DNA of 64,000 bases from DATAEE01 sp036257535 (lineage in GTDB: Bacteria; Acidobacteriota; Vicinamibacteria; Vicinamibacterales; 2-12-FULL-66-21): contig DATAFJ010000070.1 in NCBI GenBank assembly GCA_036257535.1, positions 1-64,000 on the forward strand, read 5' to 3'. Of the stretch, positions 34,737 through 43,519 are shown in pieces. The position numbers and the translations under genes were made by a program. The notes beneath the pieces are model-generated. The model saw nothing but the letters and a program-made list of their open reading frames with translations. It searched no databases and was not told where the DNA came from. Position 1 is the first letter of the stretch, and the number at the start of each line of letters is the position of its first letter.

Positions 34737-34759
34737 AAGGGCAGTACAATCGAGGATCC

Positions 34760-36430
34760 ATGCAATACATCTACACGATGAAGGGCCTCGGGAAGATTCA
34801 TCCTCCCGATAAAGTCGTCCTTCGCGATATCTGGTTGTCGTTTCTGCCCGGGGCGAAGATTGGTGTGCTCGGACTCAACGGAGCAGGGAAGAGCACGCTG
34901 CTGCGGATCATGGCGGGCGAAGACCGCGACTTTGGCGGCGAGGCGTTTCCCGCCGAAGGGATTTCCGTCGGGTTTCTGCCGCAGGAGCCGCGTCTCGATC
35001 CGAAGAAGAACGTGCTCGGCAACGTCGAAGATGGCGTCGCCGAGGTTCGCGCGCTCCTGACGCGCTTCGACGAGGTCAACGCGAAGTTCGGGGAGGACAT
35101 GTCTGCCGAGGCGATGGACAAGCTCCTCGCCGAACAGGCGAAGCTCCAGGACAAGATCGACGCCGCCAACGCATGGGACCTCGATTCCAGGCTCGAGCTG
35201 GCGATGGACGCCCTGCGTCTTCCGCCGGCGGACGCGGACGTGGCGACGCTCTCTGGAGGCGAGCGTCGGCGCGTCGCGTTGTGCCGCCTGCTGCTGCAGT
35301 CGCCCGACCTGCTTCTCCTCGACGAACCGACTAACCATCTCGACGCCGAATCGGTCGCGTGGCTCGAGCGGTTTCTCAAGGACTATCCCGGCACTGTCGT
35401 CGCGGTCACGCACGATCGGTACTTTCTCGACAACGTGGCCGGCTGGATCCTGGAGCTCGATCGCGGGCATGGCATCCCCTGGGAGGGGAACTATTCGTCC
35501 TGGCTCGATCAGAAGCAGCAGCGCCTGGCCGTCGAGGAAAAACAGGAGACGCGGCGGCAGCGGACGCTGCAGCGCGAGCTCGAGTGGATCCGGATGTCGC
35601 CGCGCGCGAGGCAGGCGAAAGGAAAGGCGCGCCTCAACAAGTACGAGGAGCTGCTCGCGGAAGACACGCCGCAGAAGATGGAATCGGTCGAGATTTACAT
35701 TCCGCCCGGTCCGCGGCTCGGCGACACGGTCGTCGAGGCACGTGGCGTTCGCAAGTCGTATGGCGATCTCCTCCTGATGGACGACGTGAGCTTCACGCTG
35801 CCGCGCGGAGGCATCGTCGGCGTGATCGGGCCGAACGGAGCGGGCAAGACGACGCTGTTCCGGATGGTCACCGCTGCCGAGAAGCCGGACGCCGGAACGT
35901 TGAAGCTCGGCGACACCGTGCAGATTGGCTACGTCGATCAATCCCGCGACGCGCTCGAGTCGAACAAGACCGTCTGGGAAGAGATCGGCGGCGGCCAGGA
36001 GGAGCTGACGCTCGGCAAGCGCACGGTGCCGTCGCGCGCGTATGCCTCCTGGTTCAACTTCAAGGGACGCGACCAGCAGCGCAAGGTCGGCACGCTCTCG
36101 GGCGGCGAGCGCAACAGGCTCCACCTCGCCAAGCTCCTGCGCAAGGGATCGAACCTGCTGCTGCTCGACGAGCCCACGAACGATCTCGACGTCGACACGC
36201 TGCGCGCGCTCGAGGACGCCCTGGTCGAGTTCGCCGGCTGCGTCGTCGTCATCAGCCACGATCGGTGGTTCCTCGACCGCATCGCCACGCACATGCTCGC
36301 CTTCGAGGGCGACAGCCGCGTGGTCTGGTTCGAGGGCAACTACCAGGATTACGAGGCCGATCGGAAACGCCGGCTGGGCGCCGAGGCGGACCAGCCCCAC
36401 CGGATCAAGTACCGGAAGCTGACGCGATGA
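34760..36430 (+). CDS. ettA: Energy-dependent translational throttle protein EttA
   Basis: 556-residue ABC-F protein that binds the ribosomal E site and gates translation according to ATP/ADP. Starts QYIYTMKGLGKIHPPDK as EttA does. The first ATPase has GLNGAGKST (38-46), LSGGERRRVALCRLLL and LLLLDEPTNHLD; the second has GPNGAGKTT, LSGGERNRLHLAKLL and LLLLDEPTNDLD. The linker between them (about 240-310) holds the P-site tRNA interaction motif region, with RMSPRARQAKGKARLNKYEEL typical of the family. Its stop overlaps the next gene as ATGA. Confidence 0.96.
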   Translation: MQYIYTMKGLGKIHPPDKVVLRDIWLSFLPGAKIGVLGLNGAGKSTLLRIMAGEDRDFGGEAFPAEGISVGFLPQEPRLDPKKNVLGNVEDGVAEVRALLTRFDEVNAKFGEDMSAEAMDKLLAEQAKLQDKIDAANAWDLDSRLELAMDALRLPPADADVATLSGGERRRVALCRLLLQSPDLLLLDEPTNHLDAESVAWLERFLKDYPGTVVAVTHDRYFLDNVAGWILELDRGHGIPWEGNYSSWLDQKQQRLAVEEKQETRRQRTLQRELEWIRMSPRARQAKGKARLNKYEELLAEDTPQKMESVEIYIPPGPRLGDTVVEARGVRKSYGDLLLMDDVSFTLPRGGIVGVIGPNGAGKTTLFRMVTAAEKPDAGTLKLGDTVQIGYVDQSRDALESNKTVWEEIGGGQEELTLGKRTVPSRAYASWFNFKGRDQQRKVGTLSGGERNRLHLAKLLRKGSNLLLLDEPTNDLDVDTLRALEDALVEFAGCVVVISHDRWFLDRIATHMLAFEGDSRVVWFEGNYQDYEADRKRRLGAEADQPHRIKYRKLTR

Positions 36431-37419
36431 AAAGGGGACAGTCACCTTTTTTCGTCCTTTGTAAAAAGGTGACTGTCCCCTTTTTGCTGGCGGCCTCCTG
36501 TTCCAGCCCGTCGAACGTCCAGTACCTGTCCATTGCCACGGGGGATACCGGCGGCGTTTACTACGCCTATGGTGGAGGACTGGCCAAGGTCGTGAGCGAA
36601 CACGTGCCCGGGGTGCGCGCGACGGCCGAGTCCACGGCGGCGTCGGTCGACAACTTGAAGCTGATTCGCGACGGCCAGGCGGACGTGGCGTTCACGCTCG
36701 CGGACACCGCGGCCGACGCGGCCGCGGCGCGCGGCCCGTTCGCGGGAACCACGCCTGTTGCGGCGCGCGCGCTCGCCGTCCTCTACTTCAATTACCTGCA
36801 TCTCGTCACACTCGATTCGGCGTTGAGTTCGATCCACGATCTGCGTGGACGAGTCGTCTCGACGGGTCTGCCCGGCAGCGGCACGGAGGTGACGGCCCGT
36901 CGCGTCCTTTCTGCGGCGGGCATCGATCCGGATCGTGATGTGACCCGCCGCGGCCTGGGTCCGGGCCAGGGTGCGGATGCACTGAAGGACGGAAAGATCG
37001 CCGCGCTCTTCTGGAGCGGAGGGTTGCCGACGCCCGCGTTTCTCGACCTCGCGCATTCGCCGAACGTCCGCCTGCGGCTGATCGCGACCGCTCCCGCGCT
37101 CGACTCGCTGAAAAAAGAGTATGGCGCCTTGTACAGGCAGCTCGAGATCCCGAGCGGCGCCTATCGCGGACTCGATGCCGCGGTCCCCGTCGTTGGCGTC
37201 GCGAACCTGCTGGTCGTGCGCGCGGACATGCCGGAGGATCTCGCGTATCGCCTCACCCGGGTGCTGTTCGAGAACCAGGCGGAGCTGGCGGTCGTCCATC
37301 CGGAAGCAAAGAAGCTCTCGCTGGAAACAGCGGTGACCGGCTCACCGCTCGAGTATCATGCCGGGGCGGTTCGTTACTATCGCGAACGGAACGTCCCGCA
37401 GACAAGTCTGAAGCAATGA
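36427..37419 (+). CDS. TAXI-type TRAP solute-binding lipoprotein
   Basis: 330-residue substrate-binding protein of the TAXI family of TRAP transporters. The mature part has YLSIATGDTGGVYYAYGGGLAKVVSEH, ATAESTAASVDNLKLIRDGQADVAFTLADTA and a late VGVANLLVVRADMPEDLAYRLTRVLFE, as in the family. The first 20 residues (MKRGQSPFFVLCKKVTVPFL) are encoded by a REP-like palindrome (36430-36485), yet they form a workable lipoprotein signal ending at a lipobox-like LAASC (Cys25). The ATG overlaps the ettA stop. TRAP membrane subunits are not in the window. Confidence 0.85.
   Translation: MKRGQSPFFVLCKKVTVPFLLAASCSSPSNVQYLSIATGDTGGVYYAYGGGLAKVVSEHVPGVRATAESTAASVDNLKLIRDGQADVAFTLADTAADAAAARGPFAGTTPVAARALAVLYFNYLHLVTLDSALSSIHDLRGRVVSTGLPGSGTEVTARRVLSAAGIDPDRDVTRRGLGPGQGADALKDGKIAALFWSGGLPTPAFLDLAHSPNVRLRLIATAPALDSLKKEYGALYRQLEIPSGAYRGLDAAVPVVGVANLLVVRADMPEDLAYRLTRVLFENQAELAVVHPEAKKLSLETAVTGSPLEYHAGAVRYYRERNVPQTSLKQ
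36430..36485. repeat. REP-like palindrome GGGGACAGTCACC, copy 1
   Basis: Complementary 23-base arms (36430-36452 and 36463-36485), each containing AAAAGGGGACAGTCACCTTT, are separated by a 10-base loop. The element is read in frame as the start of the TAXI lipoprotein. Copy 2 is at 41091-41147. Confidence 0.9.
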
Positions 37420-37646
37420 CAAGTCCGTCCTACACGATTTTCACTCGCGGCGTGGGCACCTGCGGGCACGTGCATCGGACGCTGACCGGCGCGATGGACT
37501 GCCTGCGCCGCACCGGCCGTCACGCGCGCGGGGAGCGCCGCGCGCCCCAGATTCGCGTGCTCACGGGACGTACGGACCTGGTCGACTTCGACATCAATAA
37601 AGGTCCCGGCGAGCCCATCAGGGAGGCGCCCGAAGTCCCTTCGTGA
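37416..37646 (+). CDS. Small conserved-looking protein with CGH motif (76 aa)
   Basis: 76-residue product whose ATG overlaps the preceding stop as ATGA, suggesting translational coupling. The core RGVGTCGHVHRTLTGAMDCLRRTGRHARG, with a CGH and a later Cys, followed by QIRVLTGRTD, resembles small uncharacterised proteins of Actinobacteria and phages with a CGHRHRT-type motif, judged by eye. Cys and His could bind a metal. No signal or membrane segment. The next gene starts 4 bases after its stop. Confidence 0.6.
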   Translation: MTSPSYTIFTRGVGTCGHVHRTLTGAMDCLRRTGRHARGERRAPQIRVLTGRTDLVDFDINKGPGEPIREAPEVPS

Positions 37647-37649
37647 TCC

Positions 37650-38975
37650 ATGCGCCCGTGGCTGCCTGCGGCGCTGATTCTTCTTCAGACCCAGACAGGT
37701 CTGCGCGCCGAAGGCGTGGCGAGGGCCGGTGCCCTCGAGCCCATCGCCCGCATGAAGGCGTGGATGTCGGCTGTCCAGCAGCATGAGCCGGGAACAGCCG
37801 ACGCGGCGGCCGCCGCTATTGCAGGCTGGTCGCCGTTCGAGCTCCACGAGCTCTCAGCGGATCTCGTCATCTTTCTTGGGCGCATCGACGGGGCCCATTT
37901 GTTCAAGCCGCGCGCTCGCCCGGCGCCTCGGCCCAGCAGCCCTCGTCCACGCCCGGTCGTCTATGCCATTCGGGCGCTGGCCGAAGAACTACTACCCGGG
38001 ACCGGCCCCGAGGTCTCGAACCAGTTCTTGAAGCGCGCCGCGTTGCTGCACGCGGACGTCGCCATGCTCACGCCTCGCATGGAGATTCCAGCTCCACTGC
38101 CCGAACAGCCCTATTACCCGAAATCCACCCCCAACCGAGCGTCGAGCGACCCAATCGTCGTCGACACTGACGACGGCGTCGCAGGCGATCTGGAGCGTCC
38201 TACGCTTCACTGGCAGCTCGGTCGAACGGTGCTCAGTGCCATCGCGCCGGACCCTGCGCGAGACGAAACGGTTCGTCTCTGGTATCGCGCTTCCGTGGCG
38301 TACCTTGAGGCCCAGGAAAGATTCGGGGACTGTCATCTCCACTTGATTCCCACGCTCGAGGCGGTCCCAGGCGATGCCCGGCTGCTTTTCTATGCCGGCG
38401 CGCTGCACGAAGCCTACGCCAGCGCGTCGCTCCAGGCGGCGGCCGATTCGATGAGGTCTCGCGGTCTCAGGAGCGTCGTCCGATCGGTCGACAACGAGCT
38501 GGAAGAGGCGGAGGGGTTCTATCGCAAAGCGCTCGCGGCCGACCCGGGTTTTGCCGAGGCCCGGCTGCATCTTGGTCGCGTGCTGGGGCTCCGCGGCCGC
38601 CATCCGGAAGCTGCCACCGAGCTGCGACAGGCGATCACGCAGCTGAAGGATCCGCAGCTTGTGTACTACGGCGAGCTGTTCCTCGGTCGTGAGGAAGCGG
38701 CCGTGCGGCACCGTCTGGAGGCCCGCGAGCACTTCGAGCGCGCCGCGGCCCTCTATCCGCGGGCGCAGTCGCCCCAGCTCGCCCTCGGGCTTCTCGCGCG
38801 GGCGCACGGGGATCGCCCCGCCGCGCTCCAGTCGCTCAGAAACGTCGTCGCGTTGCCACCCGACGAGGGGGATCGCGAGGACCCGTGGTGGGAGTATCTC
38901 TTGTCTCACGTGCGCAATGTCGACGCCCTGCTCGACGAGCTCCGCCGGCCGTTCGCGACGAGATCGAAGCCATGA
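37650..38975 (+). CDS. TPR-repeat protein (441 aa)
   Basis: A weak N-terminal hydrophobic stretch (MRPWLPAALILLQTQTGLRAEG) may be a signal peptide. The C-terminal half has four or more TPR-like helix pairs (EEAEGFYRKALAADPGFAEARLHLGRVLGLRGRHPEAATELRQ and similar), preceded by a region with DGVAGDLERPTLHW and CHLHLIPTLEAVPGDARLLFYAGALHE. No catalytic motif. Its stop overlaps the VWFA gene start as ATGA, so the two are probably made together and may interact. Confidence 0.8.
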   Translation: MRPWLPAALILLQTQTGLRAEGVARAGALEPIARMKAWMSAVQQHEPGTADAAAAAIAGWSPFELHELSADLVIFLGRIDGAHLFKPRARPAPRPSSPRPRPVVYAIRALAEELLPGTGPEVSNQFLKRAALLHADVAMLTPRMEIPAPLPEQPYYPKSTPNRASSDPIVVDTDDGVAGDLERPTLHWQLGRTVLSAIAPDPARDETVRLWYRASVAYLEAQERFGDCHLHLIPTLEAVPGDARLLFYAGALHEAYASASLQAAADSMRSRGLRSVVRSVDNELEEAEGFYRKALAADPGFAEARLHLGRVLGLRGRHPEAATELRQAITQLKDPQLVYYGELFLGREEAAVRHRLEAREHFERAAALYPRAQSPQLALGLLARAHGDRPAALQSLRNVVALPPDEGDREDPWWEYLLSHVRNVDALLDELRRPFATRSKP

Positions 38976-39826
38976 CGGGACGAGCGCCAGCCAGCCTTTC
39001 GGTCCTGCTCGTGCTCGGGAGCCCGATCGGCGCCCGGCAGGCAACGTTCACGGCAAAGACGGAAGCGGTGCGGGTAGATGTGCTCGTCACCGAGAACGGC
39101 CGGCCCGTCCTCGGGCTCAAGCCAACCGACTTCGTGGTGCTCGACAACGGTGTACCGCAACAGATCGACCTCGCGAGCTTCGAGCAGATTCCCCTCAACG
39201 TGGTGCTGACGCTCGACACGAGCAACAGCGTTGCGGGGGAGCGGCTGGAGCATTTGCGGGGCGCCTGCAAGGCCCTTATGGACAACGTGAAGAAGGACGA
39301 GCAGGCGGCCGTGATCACGTTCAGCCACGTCGTCAGGGTTGGTTCGGCGCTGACGCTGGAACTCGCGCCAGTTCGGGCTGCGATCGAAACGGCCGAGCCT
39401 TCCGGGGGCACGGCGCTCGTCGATGCGAGCTTTGCGGGCCTGATGCTCGGCGAGTCGGACGTCGGCCGAAGCCTCATGATCGTATTCAGCGACGGCGTCG
39501 ACACGGCAAGCTGGTTGACGCCCGATGGCGTGCTCGATATTGCGCGCCGATCCGACGTCATCGCGTATGGCGTGTCGGCAGGGCAGACCCGCAGCGACTT
39601 CCTGCCCGAGCTCATCGACGCGACGGGCGGCCGGCTGTTTCGGGTCGAGGCCACAAACGATCTGGGCCCGACCTTTGTCGGGATCCTGGAGGAATTCCGC
39701 CTTCGCTATCTGGTCAGCTACTCGCCGCAGGGCGTGTCGAAAGACGGCTGGCACAAGCTCGATGTACGGGTGAAGCGCCGCGGCGTGACGGTTCGTGCGC
39801 GGCCCGGGTATCTCGCGGGGTTCTGA
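38972..39826 (+). CDS. VWFA-related (acidobacterial type) domain protein
   Basis: 284-residue protein with a short N-terminal hydrophobic segment and a von Willebrand factor A domain. The MIDAS-like metal site is TLDTSNSVAG (Asp-x-Ser-x-Ser), with a downstream Thr in GGTALVDASF and an Asp in VFSDGVDTASW. The N-terminal strand VRVDVLVTENGRPVLGLKPTDFVVLDNGVPQ and the C-terminal YLVSYSPQGVSKDGWHKLDVRVKR are the marks of the VWFA-related family common in Acidobacteria. Translationally coupled to the TPR gene; a protein-protein interaction role in the periplasm is inferred. Confidence 0.88.
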   Translation: MTGRAPASLSVLLVLGSPIGARQATFTAKTEAVRVDVLVTENGRPVLGLKPTDFVVLDNGVPQQIDLASFEQIPLNVVLTLDTSNSVAGERLEHLRGACKALMDNVKKDEQAAVITFSHVVRVGSALTLELAPVRAAIETAEPSGGTALVDASFAGLMLGESDVGRSLMIVFSDGVDTASWLTPDGVLDIARRSDVIAYGVSAGQTRSDFLPELIDATGGRLFRVEATNDLGPTFVGILEEFRLRYLVSYSPQGVSKDGWHKLDVRVKRRGVTVRARPGYLAGF

Positions 39827-39912
39827 ACACGTCCGAGTCGTCCCAGCATTCGTCCCATTTGTCTGGCCTGCCCGCCGTCGCACATTTAGACTTTCCCGGC
39901 AGAGGTGCAGCT

Positions 39913-41091
39913 ATGACCGGAAGAGTTCTCGGGCTGATCGTGTGCCTGCTGGTCCTGCCGGCGATCGGCGCGGCGCAGCCCGTTCAGATCGGTGAGCAGT
40001 TGACGGTTCGGTCGACGGTGCTGGGCGAAGAGCGAACGATTTTCGTCCGGACGCCGCGCCACTACGGCGAGGGCGCCGTCAAGTATCCGGTCCTGTACCT
40101 CACGGATGGAGACGCGCAGTTCCTCAACATGGTGGCGACGGTCGAGTTCCTCGCCCGGAACGGCCGGATGCCTGAGATGATCGTCGTCGGCATCGGGAAC
40201 ACCGATCGCACGCGCGACCTGACGCCGACGAAAGCGTCCATGACGCGGATGGACGGCAGCGCGATCGACTTTCCAACCGCCGGCGGCGCCGACAAGTTCC
40301 TCTCTTTCATCTCGACGGAGCTCTTCCCGTTCATCGAGGGCCGGTATCGCGCGGCGCCGTTCCGCGTGTTCGCCGGGCACTCGTTCGGCGGACTTTTCGC
40401 GATGCATGCGTTCACCACGAAGCCGGATACGTTCAACGCCTACATCGCCGTGGCCCCCTCTCTGGCGTGGGACAAGAACCTGGTCGTGCGCCGCACAGCC
40501 GACTTGCTGCGCGAGCGCCGTGATCTGCAGAAAACGCTCGTCGTGACGCTCGGCGACGAGCCGGACACGGACCCCGCGCTCAACGACCTGAAGAAGATCC
40601 TGGCAACGGATCCGCGGCCCGCCGGCTTCGAGTGGCAGGTTCAGCGGTTCGATGACGAAGATCACGGCTCGCTCGTGATGCGGAGCCACGACATCGGACT
40701 GAGAAAGATATTCGCGCTCTGGCAGGCTCGTCCCGACACGATCACGTCGCTGACTGATATCGAGCAGCACTACGCCAAACTCTCGGCACGGCTCGGCTAT
40801 ACGGTCGTTCCTGCGGAGAACATCGTCAACCTCGCCGGATACTCGGTGCTCCAGACGGGCCGCGTCGACGAAGCGCTGAAGATATTCGAGGCGAACATCC
40901 GCAATTATCCCGACTCGGCAAACGTGTACGACAGCCACGGCGAAGCGCTGGAGGCGGCGGGGAAGCTGGAAGAGGCGCGGGCGCGCTACGCGGAGGCCGT
41001 ACGCCGCGGCGAAGCGAGCAAGGACCCGCTGCTCGACGCGTTCAAGCAGCACCTCGCAGCGATCGACAAGAAGCTGAAGTCGTCGCAGTAA
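39913..41091 (+). CDS. Exported alpha/beta-hydrolase (esterase-like) with C-terminal TPR
   Basis: 392 residues: signal peptide (MTGRVLGLIVCLLVLPAIGAAQ), an esterase D/enterochelin-esterase-like domain with YPVLYLTDGDAQFLNM, EMIVVGIGN, the nucleophile elbow GHSFGGLFAMH, and a late acidic/His region (DEDHGS), then two TPR-like helix pairs (about 315-370, YSVLQTGRVDEALKIFEANIRNYPDSANVYDSHGEALE). Substrates of related proteins include siderophores and acyl glycans. The ATG at 39913 follows a signal-like leader; the open frame continues upstream only as antisense-like sequence. The stop codon is part of a REP-like palindrome. Confidence 0.86.
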   Translation: MTGRVLGLIVCLLVLPAIGAAQPVQIGEQLTVRSTVLGEERTIFVRTPRHYGEGAVKYPVLYLTDGDAQFLNMVATVEFLARNGRMPEMIVVGIGNTDRTRDLTPTKASMTRMDGSAIDFPTAGGADKFLSFISTELFPFIEGRYRAAPFRVFAGHSFGGLFAMHAFTTKPDTFNAYIAVAPSLAWDKNLVVRRTADLLRERRDLQKTLVVTLGDEPDTDPALNDLKKILATDPRPAGFEWQVQRFDDEDHGSLVMRSHDIGLRKIFALWQARPDTITSLTDIEQHYAKLSARLGYTVVPAENIVNLAGYSVLQTGRVDEALKIFEANIRNYPDSANVYDSHGEALEAAGKLEEARARYAEAVRRGEASKDPLLDAFKQHLAAIDKKLKSSQ

Positions 41092-41147
41092 AAAAGGGGA
41101 CAGTCACCTTTTTACGAAAATCGTAAAAAGGTGACTGTTCCCTTTTT
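41091..41147. repeat. REP-like palindrome GGGGACAGTCACC, copy 2
   Basis: Two 27-base arms (41091-41117 and 41121-41147) pair with a single mismatch around a three-base AAA loop. It lies between convergent genes, sharing a base with one stop codon and ending 7 bases before the other. Copy 1 is at 36430-36485. Confidence 0.9.
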
Positions 41148-41153
41148 ACCTTT

Positions 41154-41951
41154 TTACGCCGGCGCGATCGCGAGGACTCTCGCAGGACTGCCGCTGCCGT
41201 TGACGAGTTTGAGCGGCGCGGCGATGACGATCGCGCCGGTCGGCGGCAGCCGATCGAGATTGCACAGGCTGGCGAGGCCGAACTTGCCGGCGCCGTGCAT
41301 GATCGCGTGGTTCGAAAAGGGCGGGTCGAATCGCCCGGCCTGGCCCGCGTCCGTGCCGATCGTCTCGACGCCCACGCCGAGCACGTCCCGATCGAGGGCG
41401 AGGAGCTGGGACGCCGCTTTGTCGAAGCCCGGGCTGTGCGGCCCATCCGGTCCGACGTTGAGAAAGCTCGCGGCGTCGCCGCGGCTGCTCCAGCCGCTCC
41501 GCAACAGCACCCACGCGCCGGCCGGAATCCGTCCGTGCTCGCGCTCCCACGCTTCGACCCCTGCGGGCGTGAGCAGAAAATCGGGATTGGCGGCAACCTC
41601 GCTCGTAACGTCGATGACGCACGCCGGTCCCACCAGCCGCCGCGCCGGAATCGTGTCGCAGGCGTTTTCCGGCAGGTCTTTCCCGGTGATCCAGTGAATC
41701 GGCGCGTCGAAGTGCGTGCCGGTGTGCTCGCCCAGCCGAATGGTGTTCCAGTACCAGGCCGGTCCTTTTTCGTCGTAGCGCGAGATGACTTCGACCGAGA
41801 GCCCGGGCGACGAGGCGAAGATCGGCGGCAGGCCGATGACCGGCGTGTCGGGCCCGAGCGGCTGCGTGAGGTCCACGACGACCAGCCGCCCATCGGCCAG
41901 CTCGGAAACGAGATTGGCAAGAGTGCTCATCGTCATGCGTTTCGCGGTCAT
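41154..41951 (-). CDS. Cyclase family protein (kynurenine formamidase-like hydrolase)
   Basis: 265-residue metal-dependent hydrolase of the Cyclase (PF04199) family, which includes kynurenine formamidase and enzymes acting on cyclic amides or aromatic metabolites. The metal motif is EHTGTHFDAPIHW (HxGTHxDxPxH). Other blocks are VVDLTQPLGPDTPV, GAWVLLRSGWSSRG, and HAIMHGAGKFGLASLCNLDRLPPTGA. The ATG at 41951 overlaps the acyl-CoA synthetase stop; internal ATGs at 41936 and 41930 are alternatives. Its substrate is likely tied to the neighbouring acyl-CoA and TPP enzymes. Confidence 0.88.
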   Translation of the reverse strand: MTAKRMTMSTLANLVSELADGRLVVVDLTQPLGPDTPVIGLPPIFASSPGLSVEVISRYDEKGPAWYWNTIRLGEHTGTHFDAPIHWITGKDLPENACDTIPARRLVGPACVIDVTSEVAANPDFLLTPAGVEAWEREHGRIPAGAWVLLRSGWSSRGDAASFLNVGPDGPHSPGFDKAASQLLALDRDVLGVGVETIGTDAGQAGRFDPPFSNHAIMHGAGKFGLASLCNLDRLPPTGAIVIAAPLKLVNGSGSPARVLAIAPA

Positions 41952-43519
41952 TGTTTCGCGATAGCGGCCCGGCCTCCCCGCAACACGTACTTCTGGATCT
42001 TGCCGGTCGCCGTTTTCGGCAGCTCGTTGATGAAGGTGACCGTGTGCGGCGCCTTGAAGTGGGCGAGCCGGTCTCGCGCGAACTGGCGCAGCTCGGTCTC
42101 GGTCGCGGTTGCGCCCGCCTTCAGCACGACGAACGCATGCGGCGCTTCTCCCCATTTCGCGTCAGGAAGGCCGACGACGGCCGCTTCCTGCACGCTCGGG
42201 TGCCGCAGCAGCGTGCCCTCGACTTCGACCGACGAGATGTTCTCGCCGCCGCTGATGATCACGTCTTTCAGCCGGTCGCGGATCTCGACGTAGCCGTCGG
42301 GATGGACGACGGCGGCGTCGCCCGTGTAAAACCATCCGTCGCGGATGCATCTGGCGGTCGCCTCGGGGTCGTTGAAGTAGCCTTCCATCACGACGTTGCC
42401 GCGCACGGTAATCTCGCCCAACGATTCGCCGTCGGCCGGGACCTCCCGTCCCTGTTCGTCCACGACCCGGAGCTCGCCCGACGTGACGAGCTCCACCCCC
42501 TGGCGTGCCTTTATTGATGCGCGATCTGCCGCGGGCAGCGCTGCATGCTCGGGACGCGGCTCGCAGACAGAGATGAACGGCGTGGTTTCGGTCAGACCGT
42601 AGACCTGCGTCACGCTCCAACCGAGCTTCTCTTCGAGCGACTCGATCGTCGCCGCGGCCGGCGGCGCGCCGGCCGTGAGGATGCGGAGGCCGCGCGGCGC
42701 GTTGCGCCGAATCGAGTCGCGCGCGTTCGACAGGCCGATGAGGACCGTGGGCGCCGCGCACAGCATAGTGATGGATTCGCGCTGCATGAGCTCGAACACG
42801 GCCGCGGGCTCGACTTTCCGAAGGCACACGTGCACGGCGCCGACGGCGGTCACGGTCCACACGAACGTCCACCCGTTCGCGTGAAACATCGGCAGCGTCC
42901 ACAGATAGCGATCGGCCGGTGTCATTGGCGCATGAACGAGCGTTCCCACGACGTTCATGTACGCATTGCGATGAGTGATCATCACGCCCTTCGGCCGTGA
43001 CGTCGTCCCGCTGGTGTAGTTGATCGTCAGCAGGTCCGTCTCGTCGATGTCGGGCCGCTGGAAGTCCGGGCGCGACTCGGCCACCAGCGTTTCGTAATCC
43101 AGCCAGCCGTCCCGTGCGCGTTCAAGAGCCACGAGATGGTGCACGCCTGGGACGCGGGAGCGGATGCTGTCGACCACCTCGAGATAATCGCCGTCGGCGC
43201 ACACGACCCGGGCGCCGCTGTGCTCGAGGAGGTAAGCGAAGTCGTCGGCCGTGAGGCGATAGTTGACCGGCACGAGCACGGCGCCGATCTGCGGCACCGC
43301 GTAGAACGATTCGAGTTGTGCCTGAGTGTTGGGCGCGATGTAGGCGACGCGATCGCCCCGACCTACACCCAGCGATTGCAGCGCCGCCGACCAGCGATCG
43401 ACGCGATCGAAGAAGCCCGAGTACGTCGTCCGACGGTCGCGATCGATGACGGCTTCGCGATTGCCGTAGAGGCGCCGGGCCCGGCGTGCGAACTCGAGCG
43501 GCGTCAGGGGTGTCTTCAT
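41948..43519 (-). CDS. AMP-forming acyl-CoA synthetase
   Basis: 523-residue adenylate-forming ligase that activates a carboxylic acid to its CoA thioester. The P-loop-like INYTSGTTSRPKGVMITHRN, VYGLTETTP, and DGWFYTGDAAVVHPDGYVEIRDRLKDVIISGGENIS (acyl-adenylate and hinge motifs) and the C-terminal catalytic Lys in LPKTATGKIQKYVLR are present. Sequence suggests a medium-chain or aryl fatty-acid ligase rather than acetyl-CoA synthetase. Overlaps the TPP beta-subunit gene stop and the cyclase start, so it sits within an operon. Confidence 0.93.
   Translation of the reverse strand: MKTPLTPLEFARRARRLYGNREAVIDRDRRTTYSGFFDRVDRWSAALQSLGVGRGDRVAYIAPNTQAQLESFYAVPQIGAVLVPVNYRLTADDFAYLLEHSGARVVCADGDYLEVVDSIRSRVPGVHHLVALERARDGWLDYETLVAESRPDFQRPDIDETDLLTINYTSGTTSRPKGVMITHRNAYMNVVGTLVHAPMTPADRYLWTLPMFHANGWTFVWTVTAVGAVHVCLRKVEPAAVFELMQRESITMLCAAPTVLIGLSNARDSIRRNAPRGLRILTAGAPPAAATIESLEEKLGWSVTQVYGLTETTPFISVCEPRPEHAALPAADRASIKARQGVELVTSGELRVVDEQGREVPADGESLGEITVRGNVVMEGYFNDPEATARCIRDGWFYTGDAAVVHPDGYVEIRDRLKDVIISGGENISSVEVEGTLLRHPSVQEAAVVGLPDAKWGEAPHAFVVLKAGATATETELRQFARDRLAHFKAPHTVTFINELPKTATGKIQKYVLRGGRAAIAKQ

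Noticed and set aside
35359..36426. Long open frame leading into the TAXI lipoprotein.
   Set aside because: It lies in another frame of ettA, which has complete ABC-F motifs; composition is that of a high-GC shadow.
38659..39912. Upstream extension of the esterase-TPR gene.
   Set aside because: Overlaps the TPR and VWFA genes in another frame and lacks homology; the signal peptide at 39913 marks the true start.
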